From Clarkia xantiana subsp. parviflora (Eukaryota; Streptophyta; Magnoliopsida; Myrtales; Onagraceae), in contig JAPTYO010000059.1 in NCBI GenBank assembly GCA_036873135.1, positions 26,002,567 through 26,066,566 on the forward strand: DNA of 64,000 bases, given 5' to 3'. The stretch's first letter is position 1. Every line of letters starts with the position of its first letter. The notes beneath the pieces are model-generated. The model saw only the letters and a program-made list of their open reading frames with translations, was not told the origin of the DNA and did no database searches. Made by a program: the position numbers and the translations under genes. Positions 1 through 12,219 of this stretch are shown here, piece after piece.

Positions 1-3000
1 GGTAGTCTTGGATTTTTTTTGTGACCTTAGTTATAAACATGGAAAACATAATAAGATTGATTTTATTATACGTAAAGTGAAACCGTCTCTATTATGAGCA
101 AGGTTGTTAGGATCGAGATTCTGACTAGAATAGTTTTAGGGAAGGATTTGTTAGGATCGAGATTCTAACTAGAATCGTTTTAGGGAAGGATATTCGGATC
201 GTGAATGGTATGATCCTACAAGAATTATAAATTAATATATAATAATATTATAAATTAACATATAATAATTTTCTAAAATATGGTATACTATATAGATTAT
301 ATATATTAATGTATATAATTTACTATTTATTAAGAAATAAACAACAAAAACAAAAGAATTTTTTAATACATGTATCGATTTATTAAAATCATATTCGATA
401 TAATATATTAAATAGTGTTATTCAATTTATTGGTCCGGATCTTTAACTTTTGGAAATTTCTCAAATATAAGAATATCTTAAATCGTGTAGTGACGTAATA
501 AAATTAATTATAATATACTACTCTAATTCACTATTTTAATATTTTATTACAAATTATATAAATATAGAAGAAACTGTTAGGAGATGAACTTTTAAAATAG
601 CTTTAAGATCATTTTTAAAGTTGAGAAAATTCCATTTTGCCACCCTAAATTAATACTTATACAATAAAGACGTTAATTTACTTAATCCGAAATTGATTAT
701 CGACTTTATCATTACTATTGATGATTTTATATTTACTTTAATCGTAGGATCATTTTACTGAACCGGGGTCTTAGAATCGTAAGATCCTAAGATCGGAATC
801 ATGATCCTCTAAGATCCTACAAGATTAAGATCCTACAAGGGATCAGGATCGTTTTACTTCACTAGGATCGTAAAGTCGTAAGATCCTAAGATCCGGATCG
901 GATCCTTAATTCTGAGTATTCTCTAATGGTTTTTTACCGTATAAAAATATATATTACTATTAACACATTTTTCTTAATAATAAAAGTGGACTGCTATTAT
1001 CTTATTATTATTTATTTAAATAAGATTAAAAAAATTGCTACAATAATAGTATTACTTAACATTCAAAGTAGATATCTTACAATGTGCACCTAGGAAACAT
1101 GCATGCCAAAGTGATCTCTAAATCTAATATAGGGTTTCAAAAATATTGAGACCATAACCTGACATATATATATAGATTACACAAAAGAGAGAATCAGAAA
1201 AGCATGCATATTCAAATTAAGGGTATAGATAGTATAGTATAGTTGTGGTATAGGATATCGTGAAAGGTACATTGGTAATACAACATTAACAAAAAAAAGT
1301 TTAGTGAAGGAATGGAAAGTAAGTAGGATAGGTATAGCAAAAATAGAATATGGAATGTGTGTGTGTATCATCCTTCAAGACAAGAAAATAGAATTAAGAT
1401 AATACCATATAATTTATTTTTATATATATATATAGATTATTATTATTAAAAGGAAGAAAATAAAAAGTAGGGGAATTTTTTCAGAGTTTGGAGTGCCATT
1501 CAGCAGGCAAGGAATAATATATATAATCATCATATTTTATTACTATCTTTATTATGTATATTATGCATAATAATAATAATAATAATAATAATAATCATCA
1601 TTATCATGCACGCCGGCCACGTCTCTCTCCCCAACCATTTTGCACGCCTGCTCCCACTCAACATATGCACTGCCTTATTATTATCATTATTATTTATTAA
1701 TTAAATTTTAAAGTATTTCAACAAAATTTAGGCTAAATAAATATATTTAACAAAATCTTGAAAACGTTAACCCAAAAAATATTGAATGGGACCTCTTCAC
1801 GTCAACAATATGCACATCACTTATTTTTTATACAAGTTTAGACAACTAAATCAAATTTTAAATTTTAACTTGGGGAGCTTTAGAAATGGAGGAAGTTGGT
1901 GCAAATGGAATTTCAAATTAAAAAGTGTGAACTTTTAAATATTGTGTTTCTAGTCGGTATTGTTATCTTGAGTAGCAATTTTTAATTTTTTATATTAATT
2001 GAAAGCTCTATAATAAAGATGTACGGCTAATGTTTGAAATGATACGATATATAATAAAGATGTATTAAATAAAATGCATTCTTAAATTTACTTTAGATGT
2101 TATTCATTAATCAAACTTGTAAAAAATTTAAAATAATAACCTTAATTTTATATATGAACTTTATATGGTATTTTCATGAATGTTTTGAGATAGTTTTAAT
2201 TTTATTAGTCTGTTCGTTATTTATATAATTTTTTTTTTAAAAAAAAAGATATAATAATATATAAATTTTCACATAGCAATAACCTTACCAATAATAGTAA
2301 AATATCAACACAATTTACAATTAGCATATATATATATATGCGACTCTATGCAACGCGCGCGAGACATATATCTAATTTATATATATTGTATAAGACTATT
2401 AGTTACTTTTTGACAGCTCAATTGGATTGGCTTAATAATGCAATATATATATATATATTGCCAACACTTAATAATGCAATTGGAAGATAGAGAAACAATA
2501 GTTTTTATAGTACGTACTCATGCATTATTAGATTGGATTTAGATATTAATTAACATATATCTAAACAACAAAAATTAAACCAAGTTAGCAATTTACTCTT
2601 TTAGAATTTATGTAACTATAATCTTAATAGGGCATTCCATATATATAATTAAGTTAATGAATAATGTTGGGTAACGTGTATTCAAATACATTAATTAATT
2701 AGATGAAGATATCGTCGTTCTTTCATATCATACTAATTTTAAGTTACAATTGTGATAATTTGAATTTATTTATTTTTCTCATAAAGCTAAAAAGCTTATA
2801 AATTATGATTCAATTCATTAATAAAGTTGAAAAAGCTAGTGCACAAAAGAAAGAAAGCTACCATGACCTTATTTATCTTTTTGTCAGAAGGGGCTTCCAT
2901 TTCTTATTGCTAGACACCCAATCCATTCTCCTTTAATTTATCGAGTATGTTCCAAAGTGCATCATTTGGAAGCCAATTTACATTTTAACCATACATACAT

Positions 3001-3611
3001 ATAATAAAAATACTGTTTATATAAGTAACTATGTTTAAATTGAGATCAATTGAAAATATCATTAGAAAATATTTAAAAATGTAAAGCTAAGAATGAAATA
3101 AAGAAAACCCCATTTTCATAATTACACAACCCAACCCTAGAAAGGCAAGAGATTATATAATGGATTATGGATTTGACACGTTACTTTGTTAATTAAAAAA
3201 AAAAAGTAGGAACACTATACCGTAAATTTAGTTATTTATAAGAAATTTGTTTGTGACGAAAATGAAACGAACTATTGATCAAAATATATTTGTGCTCTAA
3301 AAATTCTTTTACGAATTGATTTTTTTTTTTTTTTAAATACCTTTCTAAAATATTTAAAATTGCGATAAAATCTCTCACCTAATTTCTTTTGCTTTTTTTT
3401 TCCAAAAAATTTATATTACAAAAGTTTTTTTAATAAGTCAATAAAAATTATAAATGCTGATAATATCTATTAAATTATTGATTTCTTCTTGTAATATGTG
3501 GGTTTTACTCATGCACCCGCACTCTTTTATATAATAATCATTATTATGATATAATAGTTAACATGAGTGAGCTAACGAATTTTTGTATAATAATAATAAT
3601 AATAATAATAA
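1..3611. other. AT-rich intergenic region upstream of the SHR gene
   Basis: No coding region is supported here. The stretch is AT-rich and carries the GATC-rich repeats near 107-193 and 745-915, (TAA)n runs near 1570-1595 and 3585-3611, and short (TA)n runs. A brief GC-richer island at about 1605-1675 stands out from the surroundings but has no ORF or hairpin I could recognise. The short ORF at 1177-1371 (- strand) is low complexity and unsupported. Confidence 0.6.
107..193. repeat. 44-bp tandem duplication in a GATC-rich repeat
   Basis: Two adjacent copies of a roughly 44-base unit start with TTAGGATCGAGATTCT and differ at only a few positions. Related GATCCTA/GATCGTA words recur at about 745-915, so both may be the ends of one decayed repeat. 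No terminal repeats or target duplication could be fixed. Confidence 0.6.
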
Positions 3612-4049
3612 GGGTTAACATGTCTTTTGGTCCATGATGTTTGACCATTTTTGGGTTTTGGTCTATGATGTTTTTTTTATTATAGTTTTGGTACCATATG
3701 TTTGTAGATTGTTTCTAGTTTTGGTCCGACTGTTACATTCCGTCCATTTTTTGACGTGTACAAGTCACGTGATCCACCCTAAACTTTCAAAAAAAATTCA
3801 ATTTAGTCCCTCTAATACTTTCTTAACCTTTTTTTTGTTCAATTTAGTCCCGAAAGTATTAGAGGGACTAAATTTAAAGTCTAGAGTGGATCACGTGACT
3901 TGGACATGTCAAAAAATGGACAGAATGTAATGGTTAGACCAAAACTAGAAATTTTTTGCAAGCATATGGTACTAAAACTAGGTAAAAAAAAACATCATTG
4001 ATCAAAACCCAAAAGTTGTCAAACATCGTGGACCAAAAACCTGTTAACC
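3612..4049. mobile_element. Mutator-like foldback element (MITE), copy 1, upstream of SHR
   Basis: The left end reads GGGTTAACATGTCTTTTGGT and the right end is its near reverse complement, ending CTGTTAACC. Long imperfect inverted arms fill nearly the whole element and include the words TTTGGTCCATGATGTTTGAC and CACGTGATCCACCCTAAAC. A 9-bp flanking duplication, TAATAATAA, is present on both sides, although it lies in a (TAA)n run and so is weak evidence by itself. Related copies at 30283, 33192 and 43331 show that this is a family. It has no coding capacity. It ends about 400 bp before the SHR start codon. Confidence 0.8.
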
Positions 4050-4423
4050 TAATAATAATAATATAGTTTATCTAAAAAGGCAACCCTCCTTCACTACATC
4101 ACTTTTCTCCAAGTCTTCTTTTTCATGTAAAAGAGATTCCATTCCATTCATTTCATTCATTCCTCTCTCTCTCTACCTATGGCATTCTATTAGAGAGAGT
4201 AAAGCTATTCCCATGCAAGTTGTGTTGAGAATCCTTTTTTCTTTATTAATTATTATATAGATGAATATTATATATATTAAGTGCACATAAAGACACAGAA
4301 GCTCCATCCTTGTTTGTGAAGAGCATATAGAGAGAGAGAGAAGGAGATTGTGTTGTTATTTGTTATACTTCCAATCAACTCCTCTTTGTAATATTTTATC
4401 TCTTGCAAAAAAGTATTGTTTTG

Positions 4424-4450
4424 ATGAGTGGGTCATCACTGCTAGGTTAA
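4424..4450 (+). other. Possible upstream ORF in the SHR leader (8 codons)
   Basis: ATG-AGT-GGG followed by five sense codons and TAA encodes MSGSSLLG. It stops one base before the main SHR ATG at 4452. If the transcript starts upstream, as the GA-rich leader near 4330-4350 suggests, this uORF is translated or skipped immediately before the main start. The transcript start is not visible from sequence, so its role is an inference. Confidence 0.4.
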
Positions 4451-4451
4451 A

Positions 4452-6002
4452 ATGGATACCTTGTTTAGATTAGTTAGTCACCAGCAACACCATCACCACC
4501 ACCAGCAGCAACAACAATCTGATAACCAATCATCCTTCAACTCAACAAGCAGAACCTCAAGCAGTTCAAGATCCTCAAGGCACCAAAACCCTAACTACCA
4601 TCCTTACCAACAACAAGAAGAAGAAGAATGCTTCAACTTTTTCATGGATGAAGATGATTTCTCCTCCTCATCATCCAAGCAATACTACCCACCAATTGGT
4701 AATTACAATCCTACCCCCACCACTCCCACAAACCCTACCTCCACTCCCCCTCATCACCTTCATCAACAACAACACCACCAAGGTAATTTGGCTTTGGATT
4801 CCTTCAGTGCTGACCAGTACCACCATGGATATGACTTCTCCGCCGCCAGGTGGGCTGATGAGCTCCTCCTGGACACCGCTCGTGCGGTCTCCGACAAGAA
4901 CAGTCAACGCTTCCAGCACCTCATGTGGATGCTCAATGAGATGGGCTCTCCCTACGGCGACATCGATCAGAAGCTCGCCTCTTACTTTCTCCAGGCTTTG
5001 TTCAGCCGTATGACGGATTCCGGCGAGCGGAGCCGCCGCGCCATGATCTCAGCCTCCGACAAGACGTGTTCCTTTGACTCGACCAGGAAGATGGTGCTGC
5101 GGTTTCAGGAGGTGAGCCCATGGTCAACTTTCGGACACGTGGCGTGCAACGGAGCTATCATCGAGGCGTTGGAGGGTGAGAGCAAGTTACATATAGTTGA
5201 TATTAGTAATACGTACTGCACTCAGTGGCCGACCTTGCTGGAGGCGCTTGCCACTCGGACGGACGACACCCCCCACCTCCGCCTCACCGTCGTCGTGGTC
5301 GATGGGAACGGCGGCGGGGCTGTCGGGGTTCAGAAGGTGATGAAGGAGATCGGGAGCCGTATGGAGAAGTTCGCGAGGCTCATGGGTGTCCCGTTTAAGT
5401 TCCACGTCATCCACCACTCCGGCGACCTGTCGGAGCTCAACTTCGCCGACCTCGACATCAAGGAAGACGAGGCCCTCGCCGTCAACTGTGTCGGGTCTCT
5501 GCACTCCGTAACCGTCGGCAGCAACCGCCGTGACTTTGTGATCTCGTCTTTCCGGAGGCTGCAACCGAGGATCATCACCGTCGTGGAGGAGGAGGCTGAC
5601 CTTGACGTCGGCGAAGACGGGGCGGCGTTCGTTCGAGGGTTCCAGGAGTGTCTGAGATATTTTAGGGTTTACTTGGAGACGTTAGAGGAGAGCTTCCCGA
5701 GGACGAGCAACGAGAGGCTGATGCTGGAACGCGCGGCGGGGAAGGCGGTGCTGGACCTCGTAGCGTGCCCGCCGGCGGTTTCGATGGAGCGGCGAGAGCC
5801 AGCCGGACGGTGGTCAAGGAGGCTGAGAGCGGCCGCTTTAGGAGCAAGCTCTTACAGCGATGAGGTGTGCGATGACGTGAGGGCATTGTTGAGGAGGTAT
5901 AAGGAAGGCTGGTCAATGTCACAGTGCCCTGACGGCGGAATTTTCCTGTCGTGGAAGGACCAGCCGGTGGTGTGGGCTAGCGCGTGGAGGCCTTCTTCTT
6001 GA
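4452..6002 (+). CDS. SHR: SHORT-ROOT-type GRAS transcription regulator
   Basis: This is an intronless 516-residue protein. The N-terminus (1-130) is low complexity with His/Gln, Ser and Pro runs. The GRAS domain runs from about 131 ([20 protein letters not shown]) to the C-terminus. The VHIID-type motif is [20 protein letters not shown] at about 247-266, the form typical of the SHR branch. The SAW motif near the end includes [14 protein letters not shown]. In Arabidopsis, SHR is made in the stele, moves one cell layer outward, binds SCARECROW and activates it to specify endodermis and asymmetric division. That role is transferred by family. The ATG at 4452 is the first in the long frame and starts with the conserved MDTLFRLVS. 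The GRAS half is much richer in G+C than the surrounding DNA. A foldback element lies about 400 bp upstream and an 8-codon uORF abuts the start. Confidence 0.95.
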   Translation: MDTLFRLVSHQQHHHHHQQQQQSDNQSSFNSTSRTSSSSRSSRHQNPNYHPYQQQEEEECFNFFMDEDDFSSSSSKQYYPPIGNYNPTPTTPTNPTSTPPHHLHQQQHHQGNLALDSFSADQYHHGYDFSAARWADELLLDTARAVSDKNSQRFQHLMWMLNEMGSPYGDIDQKLASYFLQALFSRMTDSGERSRRAMISASDKTCSFDSTRKMVLRFQEVSPWSTFGHVACNGAIIEALEGESKLHIVDISNTYCTQWPTLLEALATRTDDTPHLRLTVVVVDGNGGGAVGVQKVMKEIGSRMEKFARLMGVPFKFHVIHHSGDLSELNFADLDIKEDEALAVNCVGSLHSVTVGSNRRDFVISSFRRLQPRIITVVEEEADLDVGEDGAAFVRGFQECLRYFRVYLETLEESFPRTSNERLMLERAAGKAVLDLVACPPAVSMERREPAGRWSRRLRAAALGASSYSDEVCDDVRALLRRYKEGWSMSQCPDGGIFLSWKDQPVVWASAWRPSS

Positions 6003-7150
6003 TGGTGTTTTCGCATGTGTGATAATGTTATTTGGCACGTGCGAAGGGGGTGTTTATTTTAGTTTTGTTTCTTTATTTGTTTTGTTTAGGGGATTTGAGG
6101 TGGTAAGTGAGAATTAAGAGAAACAATATATTATTGTTAGAGTAGGGAATTGGAGGGTTTGATTTGATTTGGCTGGAAAATGGAATCATTACATTTTCAA
6201 TTACCCTAGCTAGCTAGCTTTTATTGATCATCAACTTGTTATATATATTGGAGTTTTATTATTTCATTCTGTTTATGTTAATTTAGTAGTATAAGACTAT
6301 AAATCTTGCTAGAGATAATTAGACCTATCTATATATATACTGATAAAATTTGATTTGCAAGGTGCATATAAATGGAATATATATAATATCCATCTGGCAA
6401 GACATATTGTGAAATATTTCTAGTAATATTCACAACTTTAATCTTACTACTATAGAAAATTAATTGACTTATTCTATTAAACTATTGGAATTTCCTAATT
6501 ATCACCGAGTACTTAACATAATTACTAGCTCAGGCTCCGAAACTATATATATATATAAGCATGAAATATATATCGGCTCCTAATTGATCTATTGTCACTT
6601 CCTCAACACAACTACACACACTATATAATATAGTTCAACCAAAAATTAATATATAAATATATTATCAATGGTTGTTATTGTTATAATAATAATAATAATA
6701 ATATAAATGGAGTTGGTGTAACAAGACGATGATATCATCTCTCTTTAGTAGCTGGAGAAGAACAAACAATATATATATATATATATATAATAAATTGGAG
6801 TGTATTACATTTACATTAAATATTTTGTATAACCAAACAGAGATTATATGTATAATATATTTGTATATAAGATATAGTTCGTCTGATGTCTCATCGAATC
6901 TTAGGACGGCCTATGATATTTATAGCAATTGAAGCTCGTTACTTGGTTAGTATTGAAATAATATTTTTTACAACTATTCTTAAAGATATATAATATTCAT
7001 GAACTAATAAAATTTAAGATTAAATATTTTAGTGGCCTGCACAAACCGCTTTTGACTCGATCGATCCTCCATGCATGGTCGAGGACCAAGGTTATAAACT
7101 TCTAATCTTTCCCGTATATAATATATTAATAATATATACGTTAAACTATA
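6003..7150. other. Intergenic region between SHR and a Helitron
   Basis: The SHR 3' flank is AT-rich, with CTAGCTAGCTAG words, (TA)n near 6771-6789 and (TAA)n near 6684-6702. The short ORFs at 6729-6932 and 7004-7198 are low complexity and unsupported. Nothing else is recognisable. Confidence 0.5.
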
Positions 7151-7732
7151 TCTACTATCTACTACATATATAAAAGTCTCAATGGCCCTCACCCCCAAAA
7201 GTCATGTCTCTTTACATTTAAATTTTACCATGAAAGATAAAATATTTCATAGGTGATTTTAAATATCAAAATAGTCTCTCCAATTTTAAATCTCAAAGAC
7301 GTTTAGTACTGAATTAGTTAAATTTCATGCTCATTTACATGATACGTACTACATGCATATAATAGACTCTTTTTATTTTATTCATAAAAAAAAATGTCAC
7401 ATTGATTTGTTTCTACCATCATTTATATTACTAAGTACATACTACATACGTATCATCAGTACATACATATCAATGGTAAACATGCACAACTTGTTCTTAA
7501 TAATTAGATCATTACCTCTATATGTGCGATTTTCTCATTATCGAGTGTGATATTGTTTTTTTTGTCCCTCCCATAACCACACATATTAGAATCGCCACCT
7601 TAATGGAATATATTATGGAGGAAGGCTTTTATTCAGCGAATTAATGACTGCTCTAGCTTGCTTAATTTTTATTTTTAAGTACGCAAATTTAAAATTCGAT
7701 AAACACGTGCATCGCACGTGTCTATTTTCTAG
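7151..7732 (+). mobile_element. Non-autonomous Helitron
   Basis: The left end begins TCTACTATCTACTACATATA directly after an A, matching the TC-start, TATATAAAAG-like ends of plant Helitrons. The right end has the hairpin CACGTGC-ATC-GCACGTG at about 7704-7720, then eight bases, then CTAG followed by T. This is the canonical Helitron 3' terminus (hairpin plus CTRR) inserted at an A/T site. There are no terminal inverted repeats and no target duplication, as expected. At 582 bp it has no Rep/helicase coding capacity and must have depended on an autonomous partner. Confidence 0.75.
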
Positions 7733-9399
7733 TATATATAGAAGGGTCTCTCTCATCATCTTTTCACAAAAAGAATATATATATATATATATATTTATAT
7801 ACTTTATTATATTAAAAATGCCACAGAGTGATTTTTTTAGGATGTAAAATTAATTTTAAAACTTTTTTGTTTAAATTAAATTATATTTTATTATGTGACA
7901 TAATGAATTATTCTAAATTCTCAAATACATCAGAATTAATGAGATGTCATGTTAGCTATCACATTATTCAACTTTAATATCTATAATAATTATATTTATT
8001 TACTTTATTTACTATAATCATCTACACTTAAAAATCGTAATTAAAGAGTTATAGCATTTCCTATATGATACCTTAATTTACCAACGTTTTTATTTATGTA
8101 TAAGTAAATATTAATTTCTTTTGGATAATATATGATATTATATACTTTAATTTACATATAAATATAATACTTTAACATGATTAAGATGCGCATATGTATT
8201 AATTTTAATTTTAAAATATTAATTTAAAATTAATTTTTTTACATAGAGCGACTCAATAAACTTATAACGTGAAATTTGCATACTACACTAGTAAATTATA
8301 TATGTATACATATATATATATATATATATATAATAAGAATAAAATGTGAGGAAAAAAAAGGAGCGCTTCAATTTTTTATTTAAGCAAAATATTGTGTAAA
8401 AAGAAAGAAAAAAATAATAATAATAATAATAAAAAGAAAGACAAAGAAAGAAATCATGAGTTTTGAGTTGGACACTGGACTAGGTTTATTACCAAAAAAA
8501 CGGACACCGGTCTAGGTTAGTGGCCCCCCTGGGTACCCGAATGATGAAACCGACAACCAAAAATGAATAATGACTGAATTTCTTTTTTTATTTATATATT
8601 TACATTGCTTTCGCAATTTCGGGCCGAGAGTAATAAGGTTGAAGCCCTCCCCAATGTGGCGTCTCCGGTGGGTTTCGACATCGGGTCGTCTACGGGAAAC
8701 ATAACTCGCTTTTTACCTGTTGGTCCAACCAACGTTGGGTATAATAACCGGACTTGGTCATGCCAATTGCCAATGGGTTTTTTTAATCTCAATTTTTTTT
8801 TCATTCTTTACAAATTTGTCAAAATATATTTGTGTTCAATTTTTAACATAATTTAAATATTTGTAAAATAGTAGATTTTTTTTTTTCGCTTGAGATATTT
8901 CTTATAATAATAACTAATATTAGTATAGGTGAATTTCAATAATTTGACTTGGTAAGACAACATATTTTGAGGCCTGCTTTTAGGCATTTTTTTTTTTGGG
9001 TCTGCTTTTAGGCATTTTATTATATAAGTACATATGTTATTTATTTATGCTAACTAGTGTGCATTTCCGTCTTGAATTTACGGGAAAAAGGAACAAGTTA
9101 TAGATTCTTATTAATTTAACCAGTAAACAATTGAAAAAAAAAATAATAATAAAATAAAATAAAACAAAAAAACTAACTAAGAGCTGGTATATATCTAAGA
9201 TAAAATGTTTTGCCAAATAAACCTCAACTAGTGTCACACACTTGAAAAAGAGGTGCAAGCTGGAGTACACCAACATTTACTACGTCCGGTCAAATAAGTT
9301 TTTGTATATAAAACTCTTTAGTTTGAGTAGTAGTTGGAAGCCAAGTCAGGACGTGATGGATGTGGATCTCTCCTCCATACATGGGGTGTCGCTTGAAAG
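7733..9399. other. Intergenic AT-rich region with unassigned repeat fragments
   Basis: Most of this stretch is AT-rich, with (TA)n near 8310-8332 and (TAA)n near 8412-8432. The segment at about 8500-8800 is GC-richer and resembles repeat-derived sequence (for example GGTTGAAGCCCTCCCC), but its ORFs are short, unsupported on both strands and match no family I know. A duplicated GCTTTTAGGCATTTT occurs near 8975-9018. Confidence 0.4.
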
Positions 9400-9709
9400 T
9401 CAATAGCTGGTTTCCAAAGTCCTTGTTGTTAACGGTAAGACGTTGTATATCCTTCGGGATCCTGCTGGTTTGGGAGCTAATGCCGCTCTTCTGATGATGG
9501 ATATGGCAGGCCGAAAATTAGTTAAGCTGCTCTTAGGAGCAAAGACTCCTAACCACGACTCGTTCCGTCCGTATAAATGCAAGTTGGGCTTCGAGAACTG
9601 ATCTTGGGAGTAAAGAGTGATGATCCGGTTGTGGAAAGGCCGGATGCCCCACGTGTCGGTTCCCCTGGGAGCGTCAAAACTCCAGACACATGACAAGTGA
9701 TATCAGAGC
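9400..9709 (+). mobile_element. LTR-retrotransposon remnant: LTR 3' part and primer-binding site
   Basis: The sequence TGATATCAGAGC at 9698-9709 differs by one base from the usual plant primer-binding site TGGTATCAGAGC, complementary to the 3' end of initiator tRNA-Met. It lies two bases after a CA that would end the 5' LTR (about 9695). A TATA box, TATAAAT at 9572-9578, fits an LTR promoter driving the + strand. The left edge of the LTR was not found. Downstream to about 10040 is leader-like sequence without gag or pol, so the interior is lost. The - strand ORF at 9400-9696 is a shadow. Confidence 0.55.
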
Positions 9710-10053
9710 AAAGTTATTGTTCGTTCCATGGGAATCCAAGATAGAAGATCACTTCTGCGGACTCTAAACTGACCGTGGTTGTCGCTAGTTACTTTACCGC
9801 GAGGATTGCCATCGAGTAGCGCGCTCTTAGTGAACAAGGTTTCCGATCGAGAAGATGTTCAACGAAAAAGGTTGAATTGCGCTATTGTGCGGAAAGCTGC
9901 TAGAAAGGGCGGAGGCAAGTTGTAGAGGCGTGCCCTAGGAGGTGGATAACTCTTAGGCGATAAATTCGTTCGCATGGAGTCGTGAAAGGAGCTACTTCCA
10001 CGGGATCGTAGTGGTAGCTCACGGGAATTAGACTGTGACCAACGATTAGTTGA

Positions 10054-10272
10054 CCCAGGCGACCCCGGCCCAGGGTCGGACCTAGCCCTAGGCTAGGTCC
10101 GGCTTGGTCAATTGGGACCTAGCCCCAATTGAACCCGATTGGGGCTAGGTCCCAATTGGCCTAGCCGGACCTAGCCTAGGGCTAGGTCCGACCCTGGGCC
10201 AAGGTCGCCTAAACCCAGGCGAACCCGACCCAGGGTCGGACCTAGCCCTAGGCTAGGTCCGGCTAGGTCAAT
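10054..10272. repeat. GC-rich triple-arm palindrome
   Basis: Arm 1 (about 10054-10130) and arm 2 (about 10138-10214) are near-perfect inverted copies of about 77 bases around a short spacer. A third copy of the arm, in direct orientation with arm 1, follows at about 10214-10272. Each arm holds smaller palindromes such as CCTAGCCCTAGG. The unit is rich in GGTCGGACCTAGCCC words and contrasts strongly with the AT-rich surroundings. The diverged sequence just downstream resembles the right end of the Mutator-like family, so this may be that element's interior. Confidence 0.75.
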
Positions 10273-10289
10273 TTGGGTCAAGGGTTCGA

Positions 10290-10535
10290 TTTGGAAATTT
10301 TAGGGTTAAATTGAACAAATTAAAAGTTAGGGATGCATTAGATGGACTAAATTGAAACAAATTCAAAAGTTTAGGGCGGTCACGTGCATGGCCCATGCCA
10401 CTTAACGGCCAATTTGGACGGAAAGTTAACGGTGGTACCAAAAGGATACAAAGTTGATAAAAATTGGTACAAAAAATATACAAAAAAATAAAAATAGTAA
10501 CAAAAGTGGATTCTGTGCAAAGAAGTGGTATGAAA
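10290..10535 (+). mobile_element. Diverged right half of a Mutator-like foldback element
   Basis: The order of motifs matches the right arm of the 16769-17795 element. They are an AAATTGAACAAATT-like stretch, then a CACGTGC-like word, CTTAACGGCCAATTT, GGTACCAAAA, AAATTGGTACAAAAAA, GTGGATTC and GTGGTATGAAAAGG. The clean AACCC terminus and the left arm are not visible, so the copy is decayed or truncated. Overlapping ORFs on both strands are artefacts of this repeat. Confidence 0.45.
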
Positions 10536-11100
10536 AGGTACTTAATACATTTTAATTCTGTGAAATGGAAGACGTCGATATCAAGGGAAGTCACTGTAGG
10601 GACTAGGCAAAAGAAAAAGAAAAAAAGACAGCAAAAAGCCAAAAACCAAAAGCAGATGGCCCAAAACAAAAAGTAAAATTTTGGCTTTTGAAAGTGAGGG
10701 GAAAACATATATAAATAAATAAATAAATAAAATAAAATAAAAACGAGTCAGTAATTACTAATTAGTGGTCTCCCTGAACTGTTTAATATGATTCAGCTGA
10801 ACGAGTGAAAATTATTTTAAATGTGACTAAATATATTTAATACATAGTTGATCTGTCTTGTACGTGGAAATTATTTTAAATAGGAAATAATTATGCTACA
10901 AATGTTGCATTCTCGATGGTCCCATAAATGGTCTACTCTTCCCAGTCCACTTTGGTTTTTTTTTTTTTTTTTTTTTTTTAAGAAAAAGAAAGTAGTGTCT
11001 CCTCCCACACATGTAGAGCCATGTTCTTCTGCTGTGCCCACTGGCCCCACCCCAAAGGCCCAAACCACACTTTGTAAAGACAATCTCCTCTCCTCTGTAT

Positions 11101-11143
<43 letters not shown>

Positions 11144-11339
11144 AAAGGAAAAAACAAACCCAGAATCTTAATCCACAAGTCATTTCTTAACCAAATTACT
11201 CATCACTGTGTGGATAGATCTTCTATTCCTGAATCATCATGATAATACATACCAGACCAGAGCACACAACAACAACCAGTTGCAGTTAAAATATTTATAA
11301 CATTACATTCATCTTTTTCACAAAAGTCAGCCAAAAACA
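10536..11339. other. Intergenic region with simple repeats, downstream of CYP65
   Basis: This stretch contains A-rich sequence (10610-10740), a T-run near 10957-10979, and a (TA)n tract at about 11104-11141. The last 200-300 bases before 11340 are the likely 3' UTR of the - strand cyclophilin gene. No coding sequence is supported. Confidence 0.5.
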
Positions 11340-12176
11340 TCACCAGGAGGAGAAGTTGGTAAATGAGCTTCCCACTTTTCTTTTCTTTGCCACAACAGCA
11401 TCAACCCCATTGTCTCCACCAACAGCTGCAGAACCATTCAGAGTAGTACTAGTATTCTTCATTGCTTTCAAGTACTTTCCCACTCCTCCACTTGCCTTTG
11501 ATTCTACATCTCTTGCTGCCCCTGGGTTGCTAAACCATGATCCTATCTTGTCCTGTGTTAGTATAATCATTCCATTTTGATTATTTAAGCTTAAACCAAT
11601 GGTAGATCAGACCAGATCAAAATACAATTTACATAAGAATTTCGGACTTCACTTCACTTACCTTATCTTCAACTTTATCATCATTCTTTGCCTTCTCTGC
11701 CTCATCTTCCTCATCTGGTTCATTGTATGGATTCACAAACACTGTCACGCTAACTATTTTGATTTCTTCCTGCACAAGTAAAGGACACAAGAATCATTAC
11801 ATACCACTAGCCATTTACAGCAACCATACTCCACTTCTTCAATCATGTATTATACATATATATTCTGCAAATACCAAAGGCCGGTCGTCATCATCAACAG
11901 CAACTTTTTCCATTGCTGCCAGTGCTGTCAAGCCTCCAACAACTCCACCAAAAACTGTATGTTTGTTGTTCAAATGAGGTGCAGATTTGTAGAGAATGAA
12001 AAACTGAGAACCGTTTGTGTGGGGACCACTGTTAGCCATGCTCACAACCCCCCTCCCAGTGTGACGCAGCTTGTCATGCACTTCGTCTCTAAAGTGCTTC
12101 CCCCAAATTGATTCACCTCCTCTACCGGTTCCGGTAGGATCACCACCTTGAATCATGAAATTCCTACACACATTTG

Positions 12177-12219
<43 letters not shown>

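Noticed and set aside
3612..4049. A gene encoded by the ORF at 3634-3930
   Set aside because: The ORF lies within an inverted-repeat transposon and its translation is low complexity.
5187..5922. Several - strand ORFs inside SHR
   Set aside because: They are shadow frames of the GC-rich GRAS coding sequence, without any domain of their own.
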